DNA from: Unio delphinus | Taxonomy: Eukaryota; Mollusca; Bivalvia; Unionida; Unionidae | DNA: 64,000 bases | Assembly: GCA_029339505.1 (NCBI GenBank) | Contig: JAQISU010000181.1 | Location: 480,001-544,000, forward strand | Direction of reading: 5' to 3' | In this document: positions 24,380 through 35,827 of the stretch, piece by piece | Position numbering within the stretch: the stretch's first letter is position 1 | Layout of the letters: the number at the start of each line of letters is the position of its first letter | Translations under genes and position numbers: made by a program | Notes under the pieces: generated by a model | What the model was told of the DNA's origin: nothing | The model's input: only the letters and a program-made list of their open reading frames with translations | The model's database searches: none

Positions 24380-24570
24380 TTATGAATTGCTTGAAAAATA
24401 CTGTGAGGAACATGATGCTTTCCTGTACGACAATGTATTTAAAAAACACAGACAAATAATGGTTGAGGAGAATCCAGATGGTGCTCAGCAGTATGAATTT
24501 TCACATGAAAAAGAAGAGGGGCTGCAAAGACTTTCTAGTACATGGATAGATTTTACTGTAGATCCAAAAG
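24380..24570 (+). CDS. CARD-like exon (second half) and linker
   Basis: Acceptor ATTTTTCTAG/TTATGA and donor CCAAAAG/GTAGGA. It starts in phase 2 and ends in phase 1. It continues the previous exon with YELLEKYCEEHDAFLYDNVF, which looks like the last helices of a death fold. Then come KKHRQIMVEENPDG and an acidic linker ending FTVDPKG. Its terminal G joins the GG at the start of each 324-nt CARD exon in frame (GGG, Gly). The frame stays open past the donor into a GA repeat, but those codons are intronic. Confidence 0.65.
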
Positions 24571-24717
24571 GTAGGAATTTGACATACTGTGGTATCATTT
24601 TTTCTCACCCATGCAATAGAAAATCAGTGTTTTGCTCACCTTGCTTTTCTTGTCTCAAGCTGGCTACCTCAGATATCTCATCTAAGTCATGGTGTTTAAG
24701 TGCTACGAATCACAAAC

Positions 24718-24721
<4 letters not shown>

Positions 24722-24757
<36 letters not shown>
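24722..24757. repeat. (GA)n microsatellite
   Basis: Uninterrupted GA dinucleotides in the intron after exon 24380-24570. Confidence 0.95.
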
Positions 24758-24759
<2 letters not shown>

Positions 24760-24774
24760 TTATTGATCCCGGTA

Positions 24775-24961
24775 CAGTCGACTCTGGTTAACTGCACACC
24801 CTCCGGCCCATCATGAAACTGTGCAGTTAATTAGACTGTGCAGTTAACCGAAGTACAGTACAGTACATTGAAACGCATTGGGGAAAAATGGGACTGGCTT
24901 GATTACGTGCAGTTATTCGGAGTATGCAGTTAACCGATGTGCAGTTAAGTGGAGTCGACTG
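24775..24961. mobile_element. 187-bp MITE with TA target duplication
   Basis: It begins CAGTCGACTCTGGTTAACTG and ends with the near-inverse CAGTTAAGTGGAGTCGACTG. TA flanks both sides (24773-24774 and 24962-24963). The interior has more GTGCAGTTAAC copies. TIRs opening CAGT with TA duplications fit the pogo/Tigger group. It lies 35 bp left of the array edge. Confidence 0.8.
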
Positions 24962-24996
24962 TACTTGAAAGCACCTGCCATTCATGTGTGACAGGG

Positions 24997-26640
24997 TGTA
25001 AGGTACAAACTAACCAGGAGTGTATTATATCCATGGTAACAATATGACAGTATCTGCTGACCTATCTGACAGTATCTGCTGAAGTTAATTCTGTGTATGC
25101 TATTGACACCGAAGAACTCATACGACGGCATATAAATGAAAGCCCAGGTGTTGAATAAACACACCTTGTAACAGCCATAAACTCATTGTTTGAACTTACC
25201 AGTAGGATATCAAATAAAAAGGTTAATTTATTACAAAGCAAACTGACCCCGGATGCTGACTTTGGATTCCTTTTATCGTGGAAATTTCTTTTTGACTATA
25301 CATATGTATCCAAAGTTGGCTGACATGGGGAAGCCAACTTGATTTCTTTCTACCTGTTTTCACTGGGATTTTGAAAGTAAATAGAAACAGTGGAACACAT
25401 TGAAACGATAACTTCTCACATATTTACACAAAAAGTGATTCCTCGCAGTAATTGTCATCGCGTACACAGCATATATAAAGGACAATAAAATTAAACTGTA
25501 TTATAGATCTCTTAGACAGAAAAATTGCAAAGTGGGTTCTCAACTAACGTGCTCTGCAGATCCTTTTTAGTGTGGACATTATATGTGCTTATGCCAATAA
25601 ATCTGTGTTAAGTGAACATCTAGAAATCGAGTTTCAAGCCAGTAGGAACTGGGCAACAGGTTTTATAAAACGACACAGCCACATGCTTCGTTCATGAACA
25701 ATGATGTCCCAGCATGTCCCAGCATCTCACAGAAGATTTGGAGGAGAAAATAAATGTATTCCATAAATTCCTAAAGGCCAGAAGAGAAGAAGATGATTTT
25801 GAAGACAAGATGATAATTAACATGGATGAAACTTATTATATGTACTTTGATCTCATTCCCAGATGATCATTCCCAGATGAACTGTTGAAAAGAAAGGTGT
25901 TAAAAGTGTGAGTATTCACATGACTGGTGCAGATAAAAAGTATCTAACCTTAGTATGTGTAGTTTACACAGCAGATGTATGTGCTGCTGTCAATGATACT
26001 TTTTTGTGGTGTGAGGGAGCCAAAAGATATTCAGGCACTAAAAGGTAGGATCATATGTGTGTAGGAGAAGGGTTGGATTGATGAGGAGGTACTGCTGTTG
26101 TGGACTAAAGACATATATCTGAAGTATACAGGACAAGAATGATCACTTTTAGTGATGGATTGATTCTGGGCACATATTACAGATGCTGTAAAACAGACCT
26201 TGAGAAGGGGTAACAATTTGCCTGCAGTTATTCTGGGAGGACGTACCTCCAAGCTACAGCCACTAGATGTCAGTGTAAATAAACTGGTCAAGTCCAACAG
26301 GAGGAAAAACTGGACAAATTTTATTCATGAAGCAGCAGAGGGCCTTTCCAAGGAAAATGACAAGACATCTCATATTAAGGATGCAGATAAACAAACAGTT
26401 GTGAATTGGATTGTGAAATTAGTAGAATTGCTTCAAGACAAGCCAGATCTGATTTGAAAGTCTTTTAAAGTTTGTGGTATTAACAATAAATTGAATGGAT
26501 GTGAGGACAATATCATAAGAGATAGTTAATGTGATGGCAGCGAGAGTAAAGAGGATGAAGTTGATGAATTTGTGCCTGAGAAGGTAGAGTGGGCAGTTAA
26601 GAATGTGGACAGATTGAAGGATTTAAATTAAATATATTAG
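24997..26640 (+). mobile_element. Pogo-like element, array copy 1 (with internal deletion)
   Basis: Same leader as the other copies, but bases encoding the transposase N-terminus are missing (junction AGATCT/CTTAGACAG near 25512). It retains the codons for the DDE part (around 25822, NMDETYYMYFDL) and RTSKLQPLDVSVNKLVKSN at about 26242. Stops are present, so it is dead. Confidence 0.7.
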
Positions 26641-26732
26641 CAGCATTCAAGTTTGTTCAGCAGTACTTGGATTATGTCAGATATCACTGCTGTGTAAATA
26701 AAAGATGTTTGGTTTTGGAATTATTACAGGAA

Positions 26733-26736
26733 TCTC

Positions 26737-26777
<41 letters not shown>
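26733..26777. repeat. (CT)n microsatellite, unit 1
   Basis: Equivalent tracts occur at about 33597-33641, 40405-40450 and 47195-47244, with different lengths and interruptions. Confidence 0.95.
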
Positions 26778-26780
<3 letters not shown>

Positions 26781-27561
26781 AACATATATTTTTATGTAAT
26801 TACAGTGATTAGTTTCTACTGTGCTCAAGAATAGTTATTTTTGCCAGAAAAAGGTCATGTAACAAGCACAAATGAAAATATAAACCTTTGCATTTTAAAA
26901 AAACAACATTGTTGAAGCATAAATTAGAACAGATAAAGTTGAACTCATTTTCATATATATGATTCATTCTTACCTTGTTCTTAGCATTGCATCGAGGAAG
27001 AAAAAGTGTCAACAAACAACACTCACAGCATTTTCTATTTTTAAAGTTTTCCTTAATAAAATTTACGTTTGCATTTCTTGACATGTAATTTTCGAATGAT
27101 TTAGAAGGTGTCCCACAACTTACGACTACATAAAACTGTGACAGTCCTAGTACACAAAAAATTACTTGTAAAATAAATTTATGGTGTTCCAACAAATACA
27201 ATAAATACGGTACCTTACACCTGTTTGATCTGTATTCTGTTTAGAAGAAAAAGATTGAGTTTTCAAATAGGAATGTCCTGTGTTACAGGATACTGTGAAT
27301 ACAAAAAGCAATAATTTATTTAAAACCTGTCTCAAAACATGCTAAAAGTATATCAGAATGTGGTGTATTTTTTTAAATATAGAGATTATAATAACAACCC
27401 ACCATGCCTTTGGAATATGCAAAGACTTAAAATACATGATACCTGACTACAGTAGGGAATACATGTATAGAGATCATACTCTTTACTACCACATGAATTG
27501 GACTGAAACAATGCATATGTTACTACCATTGAAGCCTAATAACATAAGATATATATTTCAG

Positions 27562-27885
27562 GGTCTGCACCTGCATGGAATTTTAAGCTTGAAAACATCA
27601 GGAAGGCATGGTGGTCTATTGAGGGAGTACTTTTAGAAGAGCTTTCTCCAAGACATATTCTAGACGTCTTCACTGAAGAGCGCCTTTTATCTCCTGATCA
27701 ATGCCAGGACCTACGTAAAAAGAAAAGAAGAGAAATGTCAAAAGAACTACTGCAAATAGTAAAGGATGATCTCCCAGATGCTTTTTTTATTCTGCTGAAA
27801 GCATTAAAAGAGGATGGTGAAGATGAATTAATCCACTTGTTGACTGATATCATAGATGAGAACAAATATGTTGAAGAATTCACTG
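27562..27885 (+). CDS. CARD exon copy 1
   Basis: Acceptor ATATATTTCAG/GGTCTG, donor TTCACTG/GTATGT, 324 nt, phase 1 at both ends, no stop. The 108 residues form a CARD: a first helix with LENIRKAWWSIEGVLLEEL, then SPRHILDVFTEERLLSPDQC, QDLRKKKRREMSKELLQIV, DDLPDAFFILLKALKEDG and EDELIHLLTDII. The pattern (hydrophobic helix, 'HILD.l..e.lLs.eqc', 'k.r..mskeLL.i', 'AF..ll.aLke.g...L..LL') is the CARD signature. CARDs mediate homotypic contacts in apoptosis and innate signalling. Compared with copies 2-4 it has Ala for Thr near the start, LLEEL for LLKEL, and DENKYV for DEKKYV. Confidence 0.85.
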
Positions 27886-28994
27886 GTATGTTAATTTACA
27901 AACTTAATTATAATCTGTGTGTAGTTCTACTGGTTGTGTTATGGTCCTGCATTTGTCACTTTGTTTGCATCATTTGTTTCTAATTATTTATTGCTGCTCC
28001 TAAACTACTAAATAAATGCAAAGTAATTAAACTTGGCACAGAGTTTAATTGAAAATAGTGTCCCTTGGACATTTAAGATTGCTGCCATTGCAGCCTTCAT
28101 GAAAATCTCCTTATTGCTACACCTACTCTATAAATAGCTTTATCAGTATGGGGTTTGCACTAATCCACCTCTTACGATGTGAAAGTGGTGTTTATCAGGT
28201 GTCCATCATTTAAAATTGTGCTTTAACCAGTCCACTTGAATGAATGATCATGTACATTTTGGTTTTCCATTAACAAATGACAAAACTTTGTTATGTTGAG
28301 ACAAGGATGTCACTTTTGGGACACAGTTAGTTAAATCTGTATGTATGATGTGTGAAACAAGTTAAATTCATATCTTGATACATTTGTCTTTTGTTTGCTT
28401 AAAGAGATAAGATATAATGTAACTTCATATAATCATTTTCTGTCCATTATTATTGAAACTGTTCTGTAAAAGTATTTAATTGATGTTTCTTCTTGTTATG
28501 GATATATTTTCTCGTAATGCACCTCGTGATACCAGTCATTGGTTTTTAAGTTCATTGTAAAGTATTGATGGTCAGAAAAAGCTTATGCTTTAAGAAAAGT
28601 ATTTGGGTTGAATGTTTAGATGGATTCATATAAAGATACACACATGTAAGTTGAGTCAATAAGTTCTGAATATATTGTTTGATAATGACTGTTTGGCAAT
28701 CATAAACTGATAGTTGGAAAAGGATGGTTTTATTAGCTCCACTAGTCATGGGATGGTCTGTTTATCATCCATCCATTAGCACATGTTTGTTATCAAAGTA
28801 CTTGGAGCATTGCCTGAAACTCATCTTAGGGTCTAGTTGCAAGTTCTAAATGAAACTTACACATCTAATTTGGCCAGCCAGCCATATCAGTCCTATTGAA
28901 AATCCTGATATCATCCATGCTTTTGAACAGGCAGTAATATTAGCATGATATGCTCAACAACAGACTTCTTATGATGTTTGTTGCTTCTAACTGA

Positions 28995-28995
28995 A

Positions 28996-29034
<39 letters not shown>

Positions 29035-30740
29035 GACTTTGTATGGCACCTAATCTTTAGAAGGTCTAAGTGCTTTACAACATCTATAATGATATGAATA
29101 TTAAAAAAACCAAAAAGCTACAAGTGCGATCACCACGAAATTGGAAAACAAAAAATTGCTGAAAACATTTAAGACAGGAAACATCTTTAGGTCTTTAAGT
29201 TTGTTCCTGCAGTTAACAAAAGTGAGTTTTAAGAGCACTCTTGAAAGGGATCATTGTCTTTCTGTCTAATTTCAATGGACAATTCATTCCATGATGCTGG
29301 GCCCTGGTATGCAAAAAATTGTCCATATGACTTCGTTTTCATAGTGAGAATAATGAGTATACAATTGTCAGTAGAAGAGCGTATGTATCTTGCTGGTGTG
29401 TACACATAAGTGAGTCCAGATAGCTATGCTGGACTGGAGTCCATCAGTGAAATGTAGCACAGAAAACACATTTTGTGTTTGATTCTGGATCAAATGAATA
29501 GCAAGTGTAGGGTAGAGAGCAGCGGGGAGGTGGGCTCTAATCATGGTACTATAAGGACGATCCGAGTACCTGTGTTTTGAACCTTTTGAAGTTTCTGGAG
29601 TAGATATTGAGATGAACCAGACAGAATTGAGTTACAGTCTTGAATGTACCAATGAACACAGAAGTGTTTTAGTGGCATAAACTGAAAGATATTTGCGAAT
29701 GGAGCTGATGCATCTCAGCTCAAGATATGCAGCCTTGCATATGTTCATGACATGTTGGTGCAACGTGAGAGTACTGTCTAGAGTAACGCTTGGTTTCATA
29801 CTGAGTGCGTGAATTTAATGTTGTTGTTGCTGATAATTATTATTTGAGGTAAACGATGTGAATGAGAAAGTTTTTGTGTTGTGATCAGAATGGTCTCAGT
29901 TTTATCATCATTCATCTGCAGCTTGTTACATGTCATCCATGATTTCACATAAAATATGCACCTCTCTACTCCATGGATGGTGTCATCAACTTCAGTTGGG
30001 TGGCTAGACTTGTATGTTTGAGTGTCATCAGCATACAGTTGGTGAGACACTGGGTGATGATCTATGACATTTGAAGTGGCTGACTGTATGGAATGAAGAC
30101 AACAGGTCCAAGAACAGTCCCCTGTGGAACACCACAACATAAATGAACTGGGCTGGAGTTTATTCCATTTGCAGATACAATTTGTGTCCTGTTGACTAAG
30201 TAGGAATTGAACCACTGTAAGGCTGAATCATGAATGCCAAAGAGATGCTGGAGACGATGAAGTAATATATCATGGTCTGTGGTGTCAAATGCTGCAGAGA
30301 AATGCAGGAGGGTGAGGACTGTAATCTTACTGCTATCCAAAGCAGAGAGAATGTCATACAATACTTTCATAAGAGTAGTTTCAGTACTGTGACAAGGGCA
30401 ATATACAGACTGTACATTGCTAAAAGACTATTTGAGTTCAAATCAGATATAGGTTGGGTTAGAACAACTTTTTCTAAGATTTTTTTATATGAACAAGAGA
30501 TTAGAAAAAACTGGGCAGTAGTTCTTTAAATCATTATCTTCAAGTGTTGGTTTCTTTAGCAAAGAGTTTTGAAAAATGATGGGAATTCCATGGATGAGAG
30601 AGATATTAATAACATCAGTTAGTGAAGGCAATATTTTTTTCTCAGCACTCAAGTTGCATTGATATTGCTGATCTGTTGTTGAATGGCCATATTTTTAGCC
30701 ATCTTTAAAATCTTGCTATGTTTGTAAAAATGTTGCTCAT
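28995..30740 (-). mobile_element. LINE fragment, array unit 1
   Basis: Minus-strand CR1/Jockey-group LINE whose 3' end abuts (TAA)n at 28995-29030. The segment 30370-30062 encodes KVLYDILSALDSSKITVLTL, then HFSAAFDTTDHDILLHRLQH (RT motif A with Asp) and VPQGTVLGPVVF (motif B region). The segment 30215-29796 encodes YADDTQTYKSSHPTEVDD, which contains the catalytic YADD, and MNDDKTETILI. A frameshift separates these. It is 5'-truncated and dead. This is the 'A' version (FDTTDHD, LQWF). Confidence 0.85.
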
Positions 30741-30759
30741 CTACCATCAGTGGAAATGT

Positions 30760-30886
30760 GGGGCCCCGAGTGGATGAGTGGTCTAAAGCATTCTCCGTCA
30801 CGGATCATTGCCATCTCATCTCTGTCTGTGTGGGTTCTAGTCTAAGAGTCTGCTAATGTAGTCATGGTGTCTAAGTGCTACGAACT
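30760..30886 (+). mobile_element. Truncated tRNA-SINE, array unit 1
   Basis: GGGGCCCCGAGTGGATGAGT GGTCTAAAGC... matches the head of the SINE at 17641. It stops after about 125 bp, before the central domain. Its equivalents are at 37560, 44359 and 51163. Confidence 0.75.
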
Positions 30887-31464
30887 ACTTTTTAAAAAAA
30901 AGATGTCTTCTTCTGTGCGTGATGGACTTGTTATAAAAATCCAAGAACCATAAGAAAAGCATTATATAACAAAAAGAAATTTACTTGTAAAGCAACTTAG
31001 GATCTCTTCAATTTGGTAACACCAAACAAAACATCTTCACACACACACACATCAAGCTATTTGATACAGCTCCAGACACACAGGCAATAAACATCTCTGG
31101 CCACACAAAACCAAACTGAAGTTCTGCTGCAAAGCCAGCAAAACCCAGAGATGTGTTATGTCAGACTGGTTTCTTTTAACATTGTCAAAAACCCACAATT
31201 TGCCCCAGTTGAATCAAATATAATAGTGTGATTGCAAATGAGAACTCTTTCATTTAAGAACTGCTGTGTTCATTCATCCGACCACATGCTATTCCACAAA
31301 AATATTTCCCTGCAGCATATCATTGCGCTAGTGGTAGCAACACTTGTCATATTTCCAGGACAGAAATTATAAATTTCCAAGACAATCAGAATTAGACATT
31401 TCCTGATGTCACTACAGTCTTTATTAGATCTGTAACCATTAGGCATATTGTATTGCACAAAATT

Positions 31465-33502
31465 TGTAAGGTACAAACTAACCAGGAGTGTATTATATCC
31501 ATGGTAACAATATGACAGTATCTGCTGAAGTTAATTCTGTGTATGCTATTTACACCGAAGAACTCATACGACGGCATATAAATGAAAGCCCAGGTGTTGA
31601 ATAAACACACCTTGTAACAGCCATAAACTCATTGTTTGAACTTACCAGTAGGATATCAAATAAAAAGGTTAATTTATTACAAAGCAAACTGACCCCGGAT
31701 GCTGACTTTGGATTCCTTTTATCGTGGAAATTTCGTTTTGACATATGTATCCAAAGTTGGCTGACATGGGGAAGCCAACTTGATTTCTTTCTACCTGTTT
31801 TCACTGGGATTTTGAAAATAAATAGAAACAGTGGAACACATTGAAACGATAACTTCTCACATATTTACACAAAAAGTGATTCCTCGCAGTAATTGTAATC
31901 GCGTACACAGCATATATAAAGGACAATAAAATTAAACTATATTATAGATCTCTGCTATTATGGATAAATTTGTAGTGCGATACTCAAGTAGTAAAGAGGC
32001 CTTGCTTCATGCATTGAAAAAATTGTGATGCCAAAAGCTTCACCTAACAGGCCCGTTGGTTGACCAGAAAAGCATGCTAGAGAGGAGGAGTGTGATGTAA
32101 AGAAAATGAACAAGCTGTAAAAAGACACAAAATTGGAGACCCCAGTCAGGAGAGAGATGATGCCTACGATAATGATGATGCAAGGCATTACAAGCATTTT
32201 TCATTAAAGCAAAAAGAGGAAGTTGTAAATTTCTCAAAATTACATTGAATTCAAGTAACAGCAAGACATTTCAGAATCCCTAAATCAACCATTGCAGATT
32301 GGTTAAAAATAGACTTTTCTCATCACCTGAATGATTGGAGACATTCAGCAAGGAGTGGGAGACCAGGATCATATGACAGTGTGTTAGACAGAAAAATTGC
32401 AAAGTGGGTTCTCATCTAACGTGCTCTGCAGATCCTTTTTAGTGTGGACATTATATGTGCTTATGCCAATAAATCTGTGTTAAGTGAACATCTAGAAATC
32501 GAGTTTCAAGCCAGTAGGAACTGGGCAACAGGTTTTATAAAACGACACAGCCACATGCTTCGTTCATGAACAATGATGTCCCAGCATCTCACAGAAGATT
32601 TGGAGGAGAAAATAAATGTATTCCATAAATTCCTAAAGGCCAGAAGAGAAGAAGATGATTTTGAAGACAAGATGATAATTAACATGGATGAAACTTATTA
32701 TATGTACTTTGATCTCATTCCCAGATGATCATTCCCAGATGAACTGTTGAAAAGAAAGGTGTTAAAAGTGTGAGTATTCACATGACTGGTGCAGATAAAA
32801 AGCATCTAACCTTAGTATGTGTAGTTTACACAGCAGATGTATGTGCTGCTGTCAATGATACTTTTTCGTGGTGTGAGGGAGCCAAAAGATATTCAGGCAC
32901 TAAAAGGTAGGATCATATGTGTGTAGGAGAAGGGTTGGATTGATGAGGAGGTACTGCTGTTGTGGACTAAAGACATATATCTGAAGTATACAGGACAAGA
33001 ATGATCACTTTTAGTGATGGATTGATTCTGGGCACATATTACAGATGCTGTAAAACAGACCTTGAGAAGGGGTAACAATTTGCCTGCAGTTATTCTGGGA
33101 GGACGTACCTCCAAGCTACAGCCACTAGATGTCAGTGTAAATAAACTGGTCAAGTCCAACATGAGGAAAAGCTGGACAAATTTTATTCATGAAGCAGCAG
33201 AGGGCCTTTCCAAGGAAAATGACAAGATATCTCATATTAAGGATGCAGATAAACAAACAGTTGTGAATTGGATTGTGAAATTATTAGAATTGCTTCAAGA
33301 CAAGCCAGATCTGATTTGAAAATCATTTAAAGTTTGTGGTATTAACAATAAATTGAATGGATGTGAGGACAATATCATAAGAGATAGTTAATGTGATGGC
33401 AGCAAGAGTCAAGAGGATGAAGTTGATGGATTTGTGCCTGAGAAGGTAGAGTGGGCAGTTAAGAATGTGGACAGATTGAAGGATTTAAATGAAATATATT
33501 AG
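31465..33502 (+). mobile_element. Pogo-like element, array copy 2
   Basis: The first 155 bp (TGTAAGGT...ACCTTGTAACA, with TATAAA and AATAAA) resemble a promoter or short LTR-like leader. The transposase begins at ATG 31960 (MDKFVVRYSSSKEALLHALK). One frame then gives FSLKQKEEVVNFSKLH and RIPKSTIADWLK (first helix-turn-helix), RSGRPGSYDSVLDRKIAKW, LEIEFQASRNWATGFIKRHS (CENP-B-type HTH), NMDETYYMYFDL (first catalytic Asp) and RTSKLQPLDVSVNKLVKSN (conserved pogo/Jerky-like tail). Stops and shifts occur throughout, so it is inactive. Confidence 0.75.
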
Positions 33503-33592
33503 CAGCATACAAGTTTGTTCAGCAGTACTAGGATTATGTCAGATATCACTGCTGTGTAAATAAAAGATGTTTGGTTTTGGAATTATTACAGG

Positions 33593-33644
<52 letters not shown>

Positions 33645-34426
33645 AAAATATATTTTTATGTAATTAGATTGATTAGTTTCTACTGTGCTCAAGAATAGTT
33701 ATTTTTGCCAAAAAAAGGTCATGTAACAAGCACAAATAAAAATATAAACCTTTGCATTGTAAAAAAACAACATTGTTGAAGCATAAATTAAAACAGATGA
33801 AGTTGAACTCATTTTCATATAATATGATTCATTCTTACCTTGTTCTTAGCATTGCATCGAGGAAAAAAAAGTGTAAACAAACAACACTCACAGCATTTTC
33901 TATTTTTAAAGTTTTCCTTAATAAAATTTACGTTTTCATTTCTTGACATGCAATTTTCGAATGATTAAGAAGGTGTCCCACAACTTATGACTACATAAAA
34001 CTGTGACAGTCCTAGTACACAAAAAAATTACTTGTAAAATAAATTCATGGTGTCCCAACAAATACAATAAATATGGTACCTTACACCTGTTTGTTCGTAT
34101 TCTGTTTAGAAGAAAAAGATTGAGTTTTCAAATAGGCATGTCCTGTGTTACAGGATACTGTGAATACAAAAAGCAATAATTGATTTAAAACCTGTCTCAA
34201 AACATGCTAAAAGTATATCAGAATGTGGTGTATTTTTTTAAATATAGAGATTATAATAACAACCCACCATGCCTATGGAATATGCAAAGACTTAAAATAC
34301 ATGATACCTGACTACAGTAGGGAATACATGTATAGAGCTCATACTCTTTACTACCACATGAATTAGACTGAAACAATGCATATGTTACTACCATTGAAGC
34401 CTAATAACATAAGATATATATTTCAG

Positions 34427-34750
34427 GGTCTGCACCTACATGGAATTTTAAGCTTGAAAACATCAGGAAGGCATGGTGGTCTATTGAGGGAGTACTTTTA
34501 AAAGAGCTTTCTCCAAGACATATTCTAGACGTCTTCACTGAAGAGCGCCTTTTATCTCCTGATCAATGCCAGGACCTACGTAAAAAGAAAAGAAGAGAAA
34601 TGTCAAAAGAACTGCTGCAAATAGTAAAGGATGATCTCCCAGATGCTTTTTTTATTCTGCTGAAAGCATTAAAAGAGGATGGTGAAGATGAATTAATCCA
34701 CTTGTTGACTGATATCATAGATGAGAAAAAATATGTTGAAGAATTCACAG
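34427..34750 (+). CDS. CARD exon copy 2
   Basis: Same boundaries and phase as copy 1 (TATATTTCAG/GG and TTCACAG/GTATGT), 324 nt, open throughout. The protein is the same CARD, with SAPTWNF, LLKEL and DEKKYVEEF in place of the copy-1 variants. Both splice sites are intact, so the exon can be spliced in series with the other copies without a frame change, or used as an alternative to them. It lies inside array unit 2, between a pogo-like remnant and a LINE piece. The sequence alone does not show whether it is expressed. Confidence 0.83.
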
Positions 34751-35779
34751 GTATGTTAATTTACAAACCTAATTATAATCTGTGTGTAGTTCTACTGGTT
34801 GTGTTATGGTCCTGCATTTGTCACTTTGTATGCATCATTTGTTTCTAATTATTTATTGCTGCTCCTAAACTACTAAATAAATGCAAAGTAATTAAACTTG
34901 GCACAGAGTTTAATTGAAAATAGTGTCCCTTGGACATTTAAGATTGCTGTCATTGCAGCCTTCATGAAAATCTCCCTATTGCTACACCTACTCTATAAAT
35001 AGCTTTATCAGTAACCAGTCCACTTGAATGAATGATCATGTACATTTTGGTTTTCCATTAACAAATGACAAAACTTTGTTATGTTGAGACAAGGATGTCA
35101 CTTCTGGGACACAGTTAGTTAAATCTGTATGTATGATGTGTGAAACAAGTTAAATTCATATCTTGATACATTTGTCTTTTGTTTGCTTAAAGAGATAAGA
35201 TATAATGTAACTTCATATAATCATTTTCTGTCCATTATTATTGAAACTGTTCTGTAAAAGTATTTAATTGATGTTTCTTCTTGTTATGGATATATTTTCT
35301 CTTAATGCACCTCGTGATACCAGTCATTGGTTTTTAAGTTCATTTTAAAGTATTGATGGTCAGAAAAAGCTTATGCTTTAAGAAAAGTATTTGGGTTTTT
35401 TAGATGGATTCATATAAAGATACACACATGTAAGTTGAGTCAATAAGTTCTGAATATATTGTTTGATAATGACTGTTTGGCAATCATAAACTGATAGTTG
35501 GAAAAGGATGGTTTTATTAGCTCCACTAGTCATGGGATGGTCTGTTTATCATCCATCCATTAGCACATGTTTGTTATCAAAGTACTTGGAGCATTGCCTG
35601 AAACTCATCTTAGGGTCTAGTTGCAAGTTCTAAATGAAACTTACACATCTAATTTGGCCAGCCAGCCATATCAGTCCTATTGAAAATCCTGATATCATCC
35701 ATGCTTTTGAACAGGCAGTAATATTAGCATGATATGCTCACCAACAGACTTCTTATGATGTTTGTTGCTTCTAACTGAA

Positions 35780-35827
<48 letters not shown>

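Noticed and set aside
24571..24791. Extension of exon 24380-24570 into an open frame with ERERERERER
   Set aside because: A strong donor at 24571 precedes it and the rest is intron running into a GA microsatellite.
26031..26297. Minus-strand 88-89 residue frame repeated in all array units
   Set aside because: It is antisense to the conserved tail of the pogo-like transposase. Its repetition only reflects the array.
29796..30529. Plus-strand 73-85 residue frames in each unit near the LINE
   Set aside because: They are antisense to the LINE reverse transcriptase motifs on the minus strand.
31270..31804. Minus-strand frames repeated per unit (CLFNTWAFIYM..., YLTNFVQYNM...)
   Set aside because: They cross the LTR-like leader and flanking sequence, vary in start between units and match no family I recognise.
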